This document shows, in pieces, positions 1-8,164 of a stretch of DNA of 16,920 nt. How positions within the stretch are numbered: the stretch's first letter is position 1; each line of letters opens with the position of its first letter. The stretch is from UBA11891 sp965658355 (GTDB taxonomy: Bacteria; Bacteroidota; Bacteroidia; Flavobacteriales; Flavobacteriaceae). The position numbers and the translations under genes are program-made. The notes below the pieces were generated by a model. The model had not been told where the DNA came from and made no database searches. It saw nothing but the letters and a program-made list of their open reading frames with translations. The stretch is taken from NCBI GenBank assembly GCA_965658355.1, contig CBFHRX010000031.1:1-16920 (forward strand), in the 5' to 3' direction.

Positions 1-1
1 T

Positions 2-1189
2 GACAACCGAGATTCCAATACAGTGTTTACGGGCTATCAATTTGGAAACTACTACCGTATTAATCTAGAGACAGCGTCATTCAAAAAAATTCAACCCAAG
101 CATGAATTGGGAGAATCTCCGCTTCGATTTAACTGGCAAACGCCGATTGCACTTTCAACCCACAATCAAGACATCTTGTATCTTGGGAGTCATAAACTGC
201 ACAGATCCTTTAATCAGGGAGATGACTGGGAAGCTATTTCCCCCGATCTTACTCTTGGCGGTAAAAAAGGCAATGTGGCCTACGGAACAATCACAACTTT
301 TAGTGAATCTCCCTTTCAATTTGGGAAGCTTTATGTCGGAACAGATGATGGACAAGTTCAAGCAACAAGCGATGCTGGCGCTAGCTGGCGCCTTCTCTCT
401 GCAGACTTTCCCAAAAATCTTTGGGTAAGTAGGATAACGGCCTCTTCGCATTCCGAAAACAGGGTGTTTGTGTCCCTTAATGGCTATCGAAATGATGATT
501 TTACAGCCTATCTATACAAGAGTGATGATAACGGGCTCACATGGCAGCGAATTTCTTCCAATTTGCCTGCTGCTCCTGTTAATGATATCATTGAAGATCC
601 CGTACAGGAAAACATCTTGTATGTGGGTACAGACCGAGGTGTGTATGTTAGCTTCAATGGAGGCGGTTTGTGGGAGCCCTTTGATAAGGGGTTAACGTCA
701 GTGGCAGTCCATGACGTCGTGATTCAGCCAGAAGCAAAGCACCTTTTAGTAGGAACCCACGGGCGTTCGATTTACAAAGCAGACATCAGCGTTTTACAAG
801 AAGAAAGGAGCAACTTAACGCTCTTTCCGATAGAAGACATATCCTTTTCAAAGCGATGGGGAAATAGTACTGCCACCTGGCGAAAACCGAATCAGCCTAA
901 GGTTGTTTTCAAGGTTTATACAGCGAATGGTGGAACGGTCAACTGGTCTATTAAGGATGCTAAAAAAACGGTGGTTTCTTCTGCGGAACAGAAACTTGAC
1001 AAAGGCTATAATTATATCGATTATACTTTGACTATTGGAAAAAAGCATTTGCCCAATTACCATAAAAAAAATAAAAAGAACCCCCTAGAATCTGCCCAAA
1101 ATGGAAACTATTATCTACCGAAAGGAACCTACACTCTTAGTATTCAACAAGCTCAAAACAGCGCCTCAAAAAGCTTTACGATTAAGTAA
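2..1189 (+). CDS. BNR/Asp-box beta-propeller protein, 3' part (5' end outside window)
   Basis: The reading frame is open from the first bases of the window, so this is the C-terminal part (about 395 residues) of a larger protein. Several Asp-box-like motifs (S-x-D/N-x-G-x-x-W) are visible: SDAGASW, SDDNGLTW, and the looser SFNQGDDW and SFNGGGLW. They alternate with strands such as LYVGTDDG and ILYVGTDRGVYVS, the pattern of sortilin/VPS10-like or BNR beta-propellers. The last blade ends in VGTHGRSIYKAD, followed by an all-beta C-terminal domain ending in a PKGTYTLSI strand. Bacteroidota have long secreted proteins of this kind, usually annotated as glycosyl hydrolase or BNR-repeat proteins. 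No catalytic residues can be assigned here, so enzymatic activity is unproven. A GTG at 23 is only an internal codon. The gene is followed closely by, or overlaps, the DUF3078-like gene. Confidence 0.85.
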   Translation, partial: DNRDSNTVFTGYQFGNYYRINLETASFKKIQPKHELGESPLRFNWQTPIALSTHNQDILYLGSHKLHRSFNQGDDWEAISPDLTLGGKKGNVAYGTITTFSESPFQFGKLYVGTDDGQVQATSDAGASWRLLSADFPKNLWVSRITASSHSENRVFVSLNGYRNDDFTAYLYKSDDNGLTWQRISSNLPAAPVNDIIEDPVQENILYVGTDRGVYVSFNGGGLWEPFDKGLTSVAVHDVVIQPEAKHLLVGTHGRSIYKADISVLQEERSNLTLFPIEDISFSKRWGNSTATWRKPNQPKVVFKVYTANGGTVNWSIKDAKKTVVSSAEQKLDKGYNYIDYTLTIGKKHLPNYHKKNKKNPLESAQNGNYYLPKGTYTLSIQQAQNSASKSFTIK

Positions 1190-2066
1190 AGTTAGAGTTG
1201 TTTTTTTGATGATAGGTCTGTTGACGGGTCAATACTTGTTGGCACAAGAAATGCAAACAGACAGTATTCCTAGTTGGACACAAAAGAAGAAACTGGGAGT
1301 TATGATGAATCAATCTAGCTTTGATAACTGGCTCGCAGGGGGTGTTAATAGCTTTAGTGGGACCCTAAATTTCGATTATGATCTTGCCTACCAAAGTGAA
1401 AAATGGGAGTGGACAACGACTTTGGATGCGGCCTTGGGTTATGCCAAAATATCGGATAGTGAATATTTCAATAAAACAGAAGACCAATTAGAGATAACCA
1501 CTCGACTCGAACGCAAAGGGAAAAAGGGGGTACAATTTTCTTCATCCTTTAATCTAAAAACACAGCATGCCCCTGGATATGTGCTTATCGAGAATAATGA
1601 GGTTCTTGAAAAAATAAAAACATCCGCTTTTTTCTCACCTGCCTATATGCGTTTAGGAGCAGGATTCGCCTTTAAAAAAGGAGCGGCAATCGCATGGCAG
1701 TTAAACCCTTTAAATGTGCGTTTAATAGTGGTAGACAAACTATTTACAGCCTCTCTTTCTGAAGGGGAAACTTTTTTTGGCGTATCTGCAGGGAAGACGG
1801 CTCGATGGGAAATGGGCCCTTCTTTTTCGCTGCAAAGCAAAGTACAACTGCTAAAAAATGTCGAGCTATTGAATACTGTAAATGTCGTGACGAACTACCT
1901 CACAGAATTTAAAAACCTGGATTTGGATTACACCAGTACGTTAAATATGAAGATCAATGACTACTTAAGTACCGTTCTAGAAGTCCAGCTTGTGTACGAT
2001 GACAACGCCTTAGCAGCTCTCCAATTCAGACAGGTCTTTGGGCTAGCCGTTTCCTGGCCCTTTTAG
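1101..2066 (+). CDS. DUF3078-like outer-membrane beta-barrel protein
   Basis: The mature part begins after a signal peptide ending LLTGQYLLAQ, then shows W-T-Q-K-K-x-G, FDNWLAGGVNSFSG and many amphipathic strands. It ends in a C-terminal aromatic (SWPF), as outer-membrane barrels do. This matches the DUF3078 family of Bacteroidota, whose function is unknown. The start is uncertain. ATG 1209 leaves only about 13 residues of signal peptide with no positive charge. ATG 1101 gives 321 residues and supplies a basic n-region (KALRLSKVR) before the hydrophobic core, but overlaps the upstream gene by 89 bp. I list the long form because its signal peptide is complete. The only other in-frame start candidate is TTG 1206. 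Identification is by pattern recognition, with moderate certainty for the family name. Confidence 0.8.
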   Translation: METIIYRKEPTLLVFNKLKTAPQKALRLSKVRVVFLMIGLLTGQYLLAQEMQTDSIPSWTQKKKLGVMMNQSSFDNWLAGGVNSFSGTLNFDYDLAYQSEKWEWTTTLDAALGYAKISDSEYFNKTEDQLEITTRLERKGKKGVQFSSSFNLKTQHAPGYVLIENNEVLEKIKTSAFFSPAYMRLGAGFAFKKGAAIAWQLNPLNVRLIVVDKLFTASLSEGETFFGVSAGKTARWEMGPSFSLQSKVQLLKNVELLNTVNVVTNYLTEFKNLDLDYTSTLNMKINDYLSTVLEVQLVYDDNALAALQFRQVFGLAVSWPF

Positions 2067-2099
2067 GGGGGCAATAAGAGAAAAAAACGAAAGGCCCCC
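2067..2099 (+). terminator. Hairpin after the DUF3078-like gene, possible terminator
   Basis: A perfect 6-bp G/C stem (GGGGGC at 2067-2072, GCCCCC at 2094-2099) starts at the base after the stop codon. The loop is 21 nt and purine-rich. Only a weak T-rich stretch (CTCTAATTTTGTTT) follows a few bases later, so intrinsic termination is plausible but not clear. Confidence 0.3.
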
Positions 2100-2216
2100 A
2101 GCCTCTAATTTTGTTTAGCTGAAAAGGCGTAAAGCCGCTGATTGTGCTGTAAAAATTAAACAAAAAACAAAAAATTGTGGCAGATGCCCAAATCGCTTTA
2201 AAAAAAGCCTTAAGGG

Positions 2217-2248
2217 TTGGGAACAAAAGTCTTTATGACGTAATTTTG
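2217..2248 (+). promoter_or_regulatory. Flavobacterial-type promoter for sdhCAB
   Basis: TAATTTTG at 2241-2248 fits the Bacteroidota -7 consensus TAnnTTTG exactly. A TTG at 2217-2219 lies 21 bp upstream, within the usual -33/-7 spacing. Transcription would begin a few bases downstream, giving a short leader before the ATG at 2266. There is no Shine-Dalgarno sequence, as is common in this phylum. Confidence 0.5.
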
Positions 2249-2265
2249 ATTTCAAATTGAATTTT

Positions 2266-2919
2266 ATGATATCATCTTCAATAGCAAGAAAAGTGGCAAT
2301 GGCACTTTCTGGACTTTTCTTGGTACTCTTTTTGGGACAGCATTTTTTTATCAATATGACGTCTGTCTTTAGTGAAGAAACTTTTAATGAGTTGTCTCAT
2401 TTTATGGGAAACAACCCATTGGTACAATTTGTCCTTCAGCCGATATTAATTTTTGGTGTGGTTTTTCATTTTGTTATGGGTTTTGTTTTGGAAATTCAAA
2501 ACCGAAAAGCAAGAGACACCAAATACAGTACTTACAAGGGGAGTGCGAATGCGAGTTGGATGTCTAGAAATATGATTCTTTCGGGTGCTGTAGTTCTTTC
2601 CTTCTTAGGATTGCACTTTTATGACTTCTGGGTTCCTGAAATGAATTATAAGTATATTGAAGTACTGCCTGAAGACCCAGGGCGTTATTATGAGGAGCTC
2701 GTTCATAAGTTTATCAGCCCAGCTAGAGTAGGGATTTATGTAGTTTCATTTGTTTTCTTAGCCCTTCACTTACTCCACGGCTTTGCCTCTTCATTCCAGT
2801 CTATGGGGTTGAACAACAAATACACTTCCGCGATTCAAACATTTACCAAAGCCTATGCAATAGCCATTCCTTTAGGGTTTGTCTTCATTGCGTTATTTCA
2901 CCATTTTAAAGCATTTTAA
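2266..2919 (+). CDS. sdhC: Succinate dehydrogenase cytochrome b subunit (type B, five-helix)
   Basis: A 217-residue membrane protein that anchors succinate dehydrogenase to the inner membrane and passes electrons to menaquinone. Five hydrophobic helices are visible, with the N-terminal pattern IARKVAMALSG typical of Bacteroidota SdhC. Candidate haem-ligand histidines sit in four helices: H26 (FLGQHFF), H68 (VVFHFVMG), H117 (FLGLHFYDF) and H168 (LALHLLHG). This is the arrangement of two-haem, single-subunit type-B anchors like the Wolinella fumarate reductase FrdC. No sdhD is present, which also fits type B. I start at ATG 2266; a TTG nine bases upstream is in frame but less likely. The sdhA start follows 3 bp after the stop, so the genes are surely co-transcribed. 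Confidence 0.93.
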   Translation: MISSSIARKVAMALSGLFLVLFLGQHFFINMTSVFSEETFNELSHFMGNNPLVQFVLQPILIFGVVFHFVMGFVLEIQNRKARDTKYSTYKGSANASWMSRNMILSGAVVLSFLGLHFYDFWVPEMNYKYIEVLPEDPGRYYEELVHKFISPARVGIYVVSFVFLALHLLHGFASSFQSMGLNNKYTSAIQTFTKAYAIAIPLGFVFIALFHHFKAF

Positions 2920-2922
2920 TCT

Positions 2923-4926
2923 ATGGCAAGCTTAGATTCTAAAATACCCCAGGGGCCACTTTCAGACAAGTGGACACAGCACAAGAGCAACATCAATTTG
3001 GTGAGTCCTGCCAACAAGCGTTTGATTGACGTTATTGTAGTAGGAACCGGCCTTGCGGGGGCTTCTGCCTCAGCTACACTAGCAGAGCTTGGCTACAACG
3101 TAAAAACATTTTGCTTTCAAGATTCTCCACGAAGAGCCCATTCTATTGCGGCCCAAGGAGGGATTAATGCAGCGAAAAATTACCAAGGAGATGGGGATTC
3201 TACCTATCGATTGTTTTACGATACCATAAAAGGAGGCGATTATCGATCTCGTGAAGCCAATGTACACCGACTGGCAGAAGTCTCTGCTAATATCATTGAC
3301 CAATGTGTCGCACAAGGAGTTCCTTTTGCACGGGATTATGGGGGGCTATTAGACAACCGCTCTTTTGGTGGGGTTTTGGTATCCCGAACTTTTTATGCAA
3401 AAGGGCAAACGGGACAACAGTTGTTATTAGGTGCTTATTCGGCTATGAACCGCCAGATTGGTCGGGGTAAAATCAAAATGTACAACCGTCATGAGATGAT
3501 GGATTTGGTTGTCGTTGATGGAAAAGCCCGAGGAATCATTGCGCGAAATTTAGTGACAGGAAAGCTGGAACGTCACGGTGCCCATGCTGTTGTTATTGCT
3601 TCTGGAGGCTATGGAAATGTTTTCTTTCTCTCTACCAATGCCATGGGGAGCAATGTGTCTGCCTCGTGGAAAATCCACAAAAAAGGCGCCCATTTTGCCA
3701 ATCCATGCTTTACGCAAATCCACCCCACTTGTATTCCCGTTTCCGGAGACCATCAGTCAAAATTGACTTTGATGTCAGAGTCTTTGCGTAACGACGGTCG
3801 TATTTGGGTTCCTAAAAATTTAGAGGATGCGAAAGCCATCCGAGAGGGACGACTCAAGCCAACAGAGCTCGCCGAAGAAGACAGAGATTATTACTTAGAA
3901 AGACGCTATCCTGCTTTTGGAAATTTAGTGCCAAGAGATGTGGCTTCGCGAGCGGCAAAAGAGCGCTGCGATGCGGGTTATGGGGTTAACAAAACTGGAG
4001 AAGCGGTTTATCTCGATTTTGCTTCTGCCATTATTCGCTATGGCAAAGAAGAAGCCCACGTAAAAGGGCTGAATGAAAATGATGAGGCGCTCGTGAAAAA
4101 GTTAGGGCAGCAGATTGTGCGTTCTAAATATGGGAATCTGTTTCAGATGTACGAAAAAATTGTGGATCAGAATCCCTACGAAACACCGATGATGATTTAT
4201 CCGGCAGTGCACTACACCATGGGTGGCGTATGGGTAGACTATAATTTGATGACCAGCGTTCCAGGATGCTATGCCATTGGCGAAGCTAATTTTTCTGATC
4301 ACGGTGCCAATAGACTGGGTGCTTCTGCACTAATGCAAGGATTGGCTGACGGGTATTTTGTATTGCCTTATACTATTGGAGATTATCTTTCGGATGATAT
4401 TCGAACGGGCCCTATTGCCACTGATACGAAAGAATTTGAGGAAGCTGAAAAAGAAGTGCAACAGCAGCTTGAAGCGTTTATCAATAACAAGGGGAAAAAT
4501 TCTGTTGATTACTACCATAAGAAATTAGGTAAAATCATGTGGAATAAGTGCGGGATGTCCCGTAATGAAAAAGAACTCAAAGAGGCGATGGCTGAGATCA
4601 AAGCGCTTCGAGAAGACTTTTATAAAAACGTCAATGTACCAGGTGGCCTTGATGAGTTTAACGAGCAATTGGCGAAAGCAGGTCGTGTGGCCGATTTCCT
4701 TGAGCTTGGAGAATTATTTGCCAAGGATGCACTCGAAAGAACGGAGTCTTGTGGGGGTCACTTCCGCGAAGAATCACAAACTCCTGAAGGGGAAGCCCTA
4801 CGAGATGATGAGAATTTCACCTTTGTCTCCGCATGGGAATACCAAGGGGAACCCGCGGCTGCTAAATTGCACAAAGAGGCTCTGAATTATGAAGAAATTG
4901 AAGTTAAAACACGGTCCTATAAATAG
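2923..4926 (+). CDS. sdhA: Succinate dehydrogenase flavoprotein subunit
   Basis: A 667-residue flavoprotein that oxidises succinate to fumarate on the cytoplasmic face of the membrane, in the TCA cycle and respiratory chain. The FAD-binding Rossmann motif is VVGTGLAGASAS (about residues 39-50). RRAHSIAAQGG holds the histidine (H73) expected to carry covalently bound FAD. Active-site signatures include QIHPTCIP, PRDVASRAAKERCDAG (with the catalytic arginine region) and HYTMGGVWVDY. FAD-binding continues in YAIGEANFSDHGANRLGASAL, and the C-terminal domain has ERTESCGGHFREE. Length and motifs match the Bacteroidota/epsilonproteobacterial-type subunit. The gene lies between sdhC and sdhB with very short gaps, which supports a three-gene operon. 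Confidence 0.97.
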   Translation: MASLDSKIPQGPLSDKWTQHKSNINLVSPANKRLIDVIVVGTGLAGASASATLAELGYNVKTFCFQDSPRRAHSIAAQGGINAAKNYQGDGDSTYRLFYDTIKGGDYRSREANVHRLAEVSANIIDQCVAQGVPFARDYGGLLDNRSFGGVLVSRTFYAKGQTGQQLLLGAYSAMNRQIGRGKIKMYNRHEMMDLVVVDGKARGIIARNLVTGKLERHGAHAVVIASGGYGNVFFLSTNAMGSNVSASWKIHKKGAHFANPCFTQIHPTCIPVSGDHQSKLTLMSESLRNDGRIWVPKNLEDAKAIREGRLKPTELAEEDRDYYLERRYPAFGNLVPRDVASRAAKERCDAGYGVNKTGEAVYLDFASAIIRYGKEEAHVKGLNENDEALVKKLGQQIVRSKYGNLFQMYEKIVDQNPYETPMMIYPAVHYTMGGVWVDYNLMTSVPGCYAIGEANFSDHGANRLGASALMQGLADGYFVLPYTIGDYLSDDIRTGPIATDTKEFEEAEKEVQQQLEAFINNKGKNSVDYYHKKLGKIMWNKCGMSRNEKELKEAMAEIKALREDFYKNVNVPGGLDEFNEQLAKAGRVADFLELGELFAKDALERTESCGGHFREESQTPEGEALRDDENFTFVSAWEYQGEPAAAKLHKEALNYEEIEVKTRSYK

Positions 4927-4944
4927 GCGTAAGAAAAGTATAAT

Positions 4945-5691
4945 ATGGAATTGACATTAAAAGTTTGGCGACAAGCCAATACCAATGCGAAAGGAAATTT
5001 TGAGACCTATCCTATTTCCGATGTATCTCCCGATATGTCTTTCTTGGAAATGATGGATGTCTTAAATGAGCAGTTAATACAAAAGGGAATAGATCCTATT
5101 GCTTTTGACCACGATTGTAGAGAGGGCATTTGTGGGATGTGTTCTATGTTTATCAATGGTGAAGCCCACGGTCCCGATCGGCTAGTGACGACCTGTCAAT
5201 TGCACATGCGAAAATTCAAGGACGGCGATACCATCACAATCGAGCCTTTTAGAGCCAATGCCTTCCCAGTGGTGAAAGACTTGGCAGTAGACCGTTCCGC
5301 CTTTGATCGTATCCAGCATGCAGGGGGATTTGTAAGTGTTAATACCTCTGGGAATACACAAGATGCCAATGCCATCCCTATTGAGAAACACGATGCAGAC
5401 CGCGCCTTTGATGCTGCTACCTGTATCGGTTGTGGCGCCTGTGTTGCGACTTGTAAAAACGCTTCAGCCATGTTGTTTGTCTCTGCCAAAGTATCACAAT
5501 ATGCCCTTCTGCCTCAGGGTAAAGTAGAAGCCACAGACCGTGTGATGAATATGGTCAAGCAAATGGATGAAGAAGGCTTTGGAAATTGCACCAATACAGG
5601 TGCTTGTGAGGTCGAATGCCCAAAGGGAATTTCGTTGGAGAACATTGCGCGAATGAACCGTGAATACCTATCGGCAACGGCAAAAGGATAA
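4945..5691 (+). CDS. sdhB: Succinate dehydrogenase iron-sulfur subunit
   Basis: A 248-residue protein that carries electrons from the flavin in SdhA to the haems in SdhC. The N-terminal ferredoxin domain has the [2Fe-2S] ligands in CREGICGMC, plus a later cysteine in LVTTCQLH. The C-terminal domain has CIGCGACVATC, then CTNTGACEVECPKGI, together providing ligands for the [4Fe-4S] and [3Fe-4S] clusters. All expected cysteines are present, so the protein looks functional. The start ATG lies 18 bp after the sdhA stop. It is the last gene of the sdhCAB operon; hairpins follow it at 5695-5730. Confidence 0.96.
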   Translation: MELTLKVWRQANTNAKGNFETYPISDVSPDMSFLEMMDVLNEQLIQKGIDPIAFDHDCREGICGMCSMFINGEAHGPDRLVTTCQLHMRKFKDGDTITIEPFRANAFPVVKDLAVDRSAFDRIQHAGGFVSVNTSGNTQDANAIPIEKHDADRAFDAATCIGCGACVATCKNASAMLFVSAKVSQYALLPQGKVEATDRVMNMVKQMDEEGFGNCTNTGACEVECPKGISLENIARMNREYLSATAKG

Positions 5692-5694
5692 GAA

Positions 5695-5730
5695 CCTTCC
5701 CTGAAGGATTCGAGGAGAAGTGAGAATCCT
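5695..5730 (+). terminator. Two overlapping hairpins after sdhB
   Basis: CCTTC (5695-5699) pairs with GAAGG (5703-5707), and AGGATTC (5705-5711) pairs with GAATCCT (5724-5730). The two perfect stems share bases 5705-5707, so only one can form fully at a time. No T-run follows, so a role in termination or 3'-end stabilisation of sdhCAB mRNA is a guess. Confidence 0.25.
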
Positions 5731-5762
5731 AAAAAGCGTACCTTAGATTTCAAGCTCTTATA

Positions 5763-6554
5763 ATGAAATCAAAATTGTGTTTCGCCTTAGTTCAAGCGGA
5801 TTGTGAGTGGGAAAATCCTGTCGCAAATTGCCAACGTATTGAGACGCTTCTCCAAGCTCTTGATGCTGCTGTTGACGTTGTATTGCTTCCCGAAATGTTC
5901 GCCACGGGATTTAGTATGAATCCCGAAAAATGCGCCATCTCTATGGATGGCCCTACAGTACAATGGATGCAGAAGTGGGCTGTGCAACACAATAAGGTGT
6001 TGGCAGGCAGTTTGGCCATAAAGGAGAAAGGCCAGTATTACAATCGCTTTTTATGGGTCACCCCAGAAGGTGCCTTATTTCAATACGACAAACGCTATGG
6101 ATTTTCCTTAGCGGGCGAAGACAAGAAGTATACGGCAGGCACTCGCTCCTCCGTATTTGAATACCGCGGTTGGCGAATTTGCCCCCGTATATGTTATGAT
6201 TTGCGATTTCCAATGTGGTCTCGAAATACCGAAGATTACGATCTCTTACTCTATGTTGCCAATTGGCCAAAACCCCGTATTCATGCTTGGGATACATTAT
6301 TACAAGCACGGGCCATTGAAAATATGAGCTACTGCATAGGGGTCAATCGTGTTGGTGAAGATCCGAATGGCAATCAATATCCAGGACATTCGGCAGCCTA
6401 TGATGCTCTGGGTCATCTGCTGTCAGAAAAGGGAGCGGAAAAAGAGGGAATTATTACGGTTGTTTTGGATCGGGATCCAATGTTAACACTTCGGAAGAAG
6501 TTGAACTTTTTAGCAGATCGAGACGAATTTGAATGGGATCAAAAACTTGATTGA
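5763..6554 (+). CDS. Omega-amidase / nitrilase-family carbon-nitrogen hydrolase (YafV/NIT2-like)
   Basis: A 263-residue cytosolic hydrolase of the nitrilase superfamily. The Glu-Lys-Cys catalytic triad is visible: E44 in LLPEMFATGF, K110 in QYDKRYGFSLAGE, and C144 in CPRICYDLRFP. Further family signatures are MWSRN, LYVANWPKPR, and QARAIENMSYCIGVNRVG with DPNGNQYPGHSA. These are typical of the YafV/NIT2 group, which hydrolyses alpha-ketoglutaramate or alpha-ketosuccinamate as a metabolite-repair or salvage step; the exact substrate is inferred. The ATG at 5763 lies 71 bp after sdhB on the same strand. The 3' end overlaps the convergent lipoprotein gene by 101 bp. The C-terminal sequence LADRDEFEWDQKLD still looks like the family's normal end, so this gene probably keeps its ancestral stop. 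Confidence 0.9.
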   Translation: MKSKLCFALVQADCEWENPVANCQRIETLLQALDAAVDVVLLPEMFATGFSMNPEKCAISMDGPTVQWMQKWAVQHNKVLAGSLAIKEKGQYYNRFLWVTPEGALFQYDKRYGFSLAGEDKKYTAGTRSSVFEYRGWRICPRICYDLRFPMWSRNTEDYDLLLYVANWPKPRIHAWDTLLQARAIENMSYCIGVNRVGEDPNGNQYPGHSAAYDALGHLLSEKGAEKEGIITVVLDRDPMLTLRKKLNFLADRDEFEWDQKLD

Positions 6555-8136
6555 CATCCCAATTGGCACGGACATCGATTTCTTCAGGTAGATAAAGCAC
6601 TTCCTCGGGCTGTATTTTTTGTAAGTAATTTCCGGTATCCCACTGATCATTATCGTTGGTGTCTTTAATGACTCTTAAATTGTATTTGCCAGGGGGCAAG
6701 TACTCAAAAGTATAAGTAGCATTTTGAATATCGGTGACTCTTCTTTTGAGTCTGTAACGACTGTTGAGTAAGTCCACAATCAAGGGCGAATCATCAAGGT
6801 TTTTAAATTGCACAATCAAGGTTCCGTAGCTTTCAAACTTCTGCGTATTTACTCGAAAAGAAATCGTGTCGTTTGTGGCGCCAAAAAAATCTGTAAAGGC
6901 ATTGGGTAGCAGTTCAAAATTATAGGCGTCATTGGGCTCTATATTGGGCATGGTAATCCGTACCTGATCTTTGTTGGGGTGCAAATAGGTATTCACAGCT
7001 AGGAATACAGAATCTTTGTTACGGACTCTAATTTTACTGTTATCAACAGCTATTAGAGGCAGATTGGATTCTAGAATAACGGAGTCTTTTAGATGCCATA
7101 CTCGGGGGCTTATTTTTTTGATAACCAGCGAATCTGCAAGGGGCTCCCTGAATTTAACAGTATGTGTACGGATGCTGTCTTCATAGGGATAGCGAAATTG
7201 AATCGAATCTTTGGGCCCTTTTTTAAACCAATAATTCAAGCTGTCTGTTTCGCGATTTCGTGTGATAAGGCTTTCAAAATCAGAAGGCACCTCTGAAATC
7301 ATCTCCATAGCTTGATTATCATAGTAACCAAAATAAGGGAGTGTGATGTGATGGTCGTTAACAAAGAAAGGCTTGTCCCAAGCGAAGTTTGTAATTTCTT
7401 TAAAGAGGCGAAGCTCCACAAGGCTGTCGCCGGGCAATTCTATTTGTCTATTGAGAAACCCAATTTTATCAATATTTTGATCAAAATAATAATTCGAAGC
7501 ATTGTCCAAAAGGGCAATTAACTCGTATTTCCCAGCTTTCAGGTTTTGAAATTCAAAAACAGTACTATCAAGAGTGCTGGCTACATAAAGGGGTTTTTGG
7601 GTATAGATTGTAGAATCGTTGTAGCTGCTGTCAATGGGATACAATTGCAGGGCAACATAAGGGGGTGTTTCTGCTTCAAAAGCATCCGTGACCCTTCCTG
7701 AAAAGCGAAGTGAATCTATAGTAGCCCCTGTGGATAGGGTATAGCTAAAAAAAGATAAAATATTCCCTTCGTTATGATCTTGAATGCTTTCTCCAAAATT
7801 GAAGGTATAGGTCGTTTCTTCTTTTAAACTGTCATTAAAAACCAAACTTATCTTCTTAGAAACCCCAGTTTGTGGATACACAGTATAGCTCCCAGACTCC
7901 ATAGGAGGGGACACAATGAGCTGTTTGGAGAGGTCGTTTAATTTCACAAATTCATCAAAGGTCAAAACAAACTTTTCTGCATCAAAAAAAGTAGTCTTCA
8001 TTTTAGGGGAGGCATTGATCAACACAGGAGGTAAACTATCCAGTGGCCCTCCTGTTGGGGCTCCTCTTTTTGCACAATGACTCAGGCTAATAACGAGTAG
8101 TAAGGCGAACGAAAAGTGTGACAGTCTCTGTATCAT
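6454..8136 (-). CDS. Ig-like (Big_5-type) domain lipoprotein
   Basis: About 560 residues from the chosen start. The N-terminus MIQRLSHFSFALLLVISLSHC is a lipoprotein signal peptide with a candidate lipidated cysteine at residue 21, followed by GAPTGGPLD. The next segment (SPPVLINASPKMK-like, then FVLTFDEFVKLNDLSKQL) is the pattern of the SbsA/Big_5 Ig-like domain found in Bacteroidota surface lipoproteins. Several beta-rich modules follow. The C-terminal module has a carboxypeptidase-regulatory-like strand (YTFEYLPPGKYNLRVIKDTNDNDQWDTG). Function is unknown; an outer-membrane-anchored role is inferred. In-frame ATGs also exist at 8157 and 8181; I prefer 8136 because it gives the most typical signal peptide. 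The last 28 residues or so run antisense over the nitrilase gene. It sits just downstream of comF and is probably co-transcribed with it. Confidence 0.85.
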   Translation of the reverse strand: MIQRLSHFSFALLLVISLSHCAKRGAPTGGPLDSLPPVLINASPKMKTTFFDAEKFVLTFDEFVKLNDLSKQLIVSPPMESGSYTVYPQTGVSKKISLVFNDSLKEETTYTFNFGESIQDHNEGNILSFFSYTLSTGATIDSLRFSGRVTDAFEAETPPYVALQLYPIDSSYNDSTIYTQKPLYVASTLDSTVFEFQNLKAGKYELIALLDNASNYYFDQNIDKIGFLNRQIELPGDSLVELRLFKEITNFAWDKPFFVNDHHITLPYFGYYDNQAMEMISEVPSDFESLITRNRETDSLNYWFKKGPKDSIQFRYPYEDSIRTHTVKFREPLADSLVIKKISPRVWHLKDSVILESNLPLIAVDNSKIRVRNKDSVFLAVNTYLHPNKDQVRITMPNIEPNDAYNFELLPNAFTDFFGATNDTISFRVNTQKFESYGTLIVQFKNLDDSPLIVDLLNSRYRLKRRVTDIQNATYTFEYLPPGKYNLRVIKDTNDNDQWDTGNYLQKIQPEEVLYLPEEIDVRANWDVNQVFDPIQIRLDLLKSSTSSEVLTLDPDPKQP

Positions 8137-8164
8137 CAGGACACAAAATAACAACATATTCCCC

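Noticed and set aside
2115..2354. Minus-strand ORF of 79 codons upstream of and into sdhC.
   Set aside because: It overlaps the sdhC promoter and N-terminus, has no recognisable features and looks like a shadow frame.
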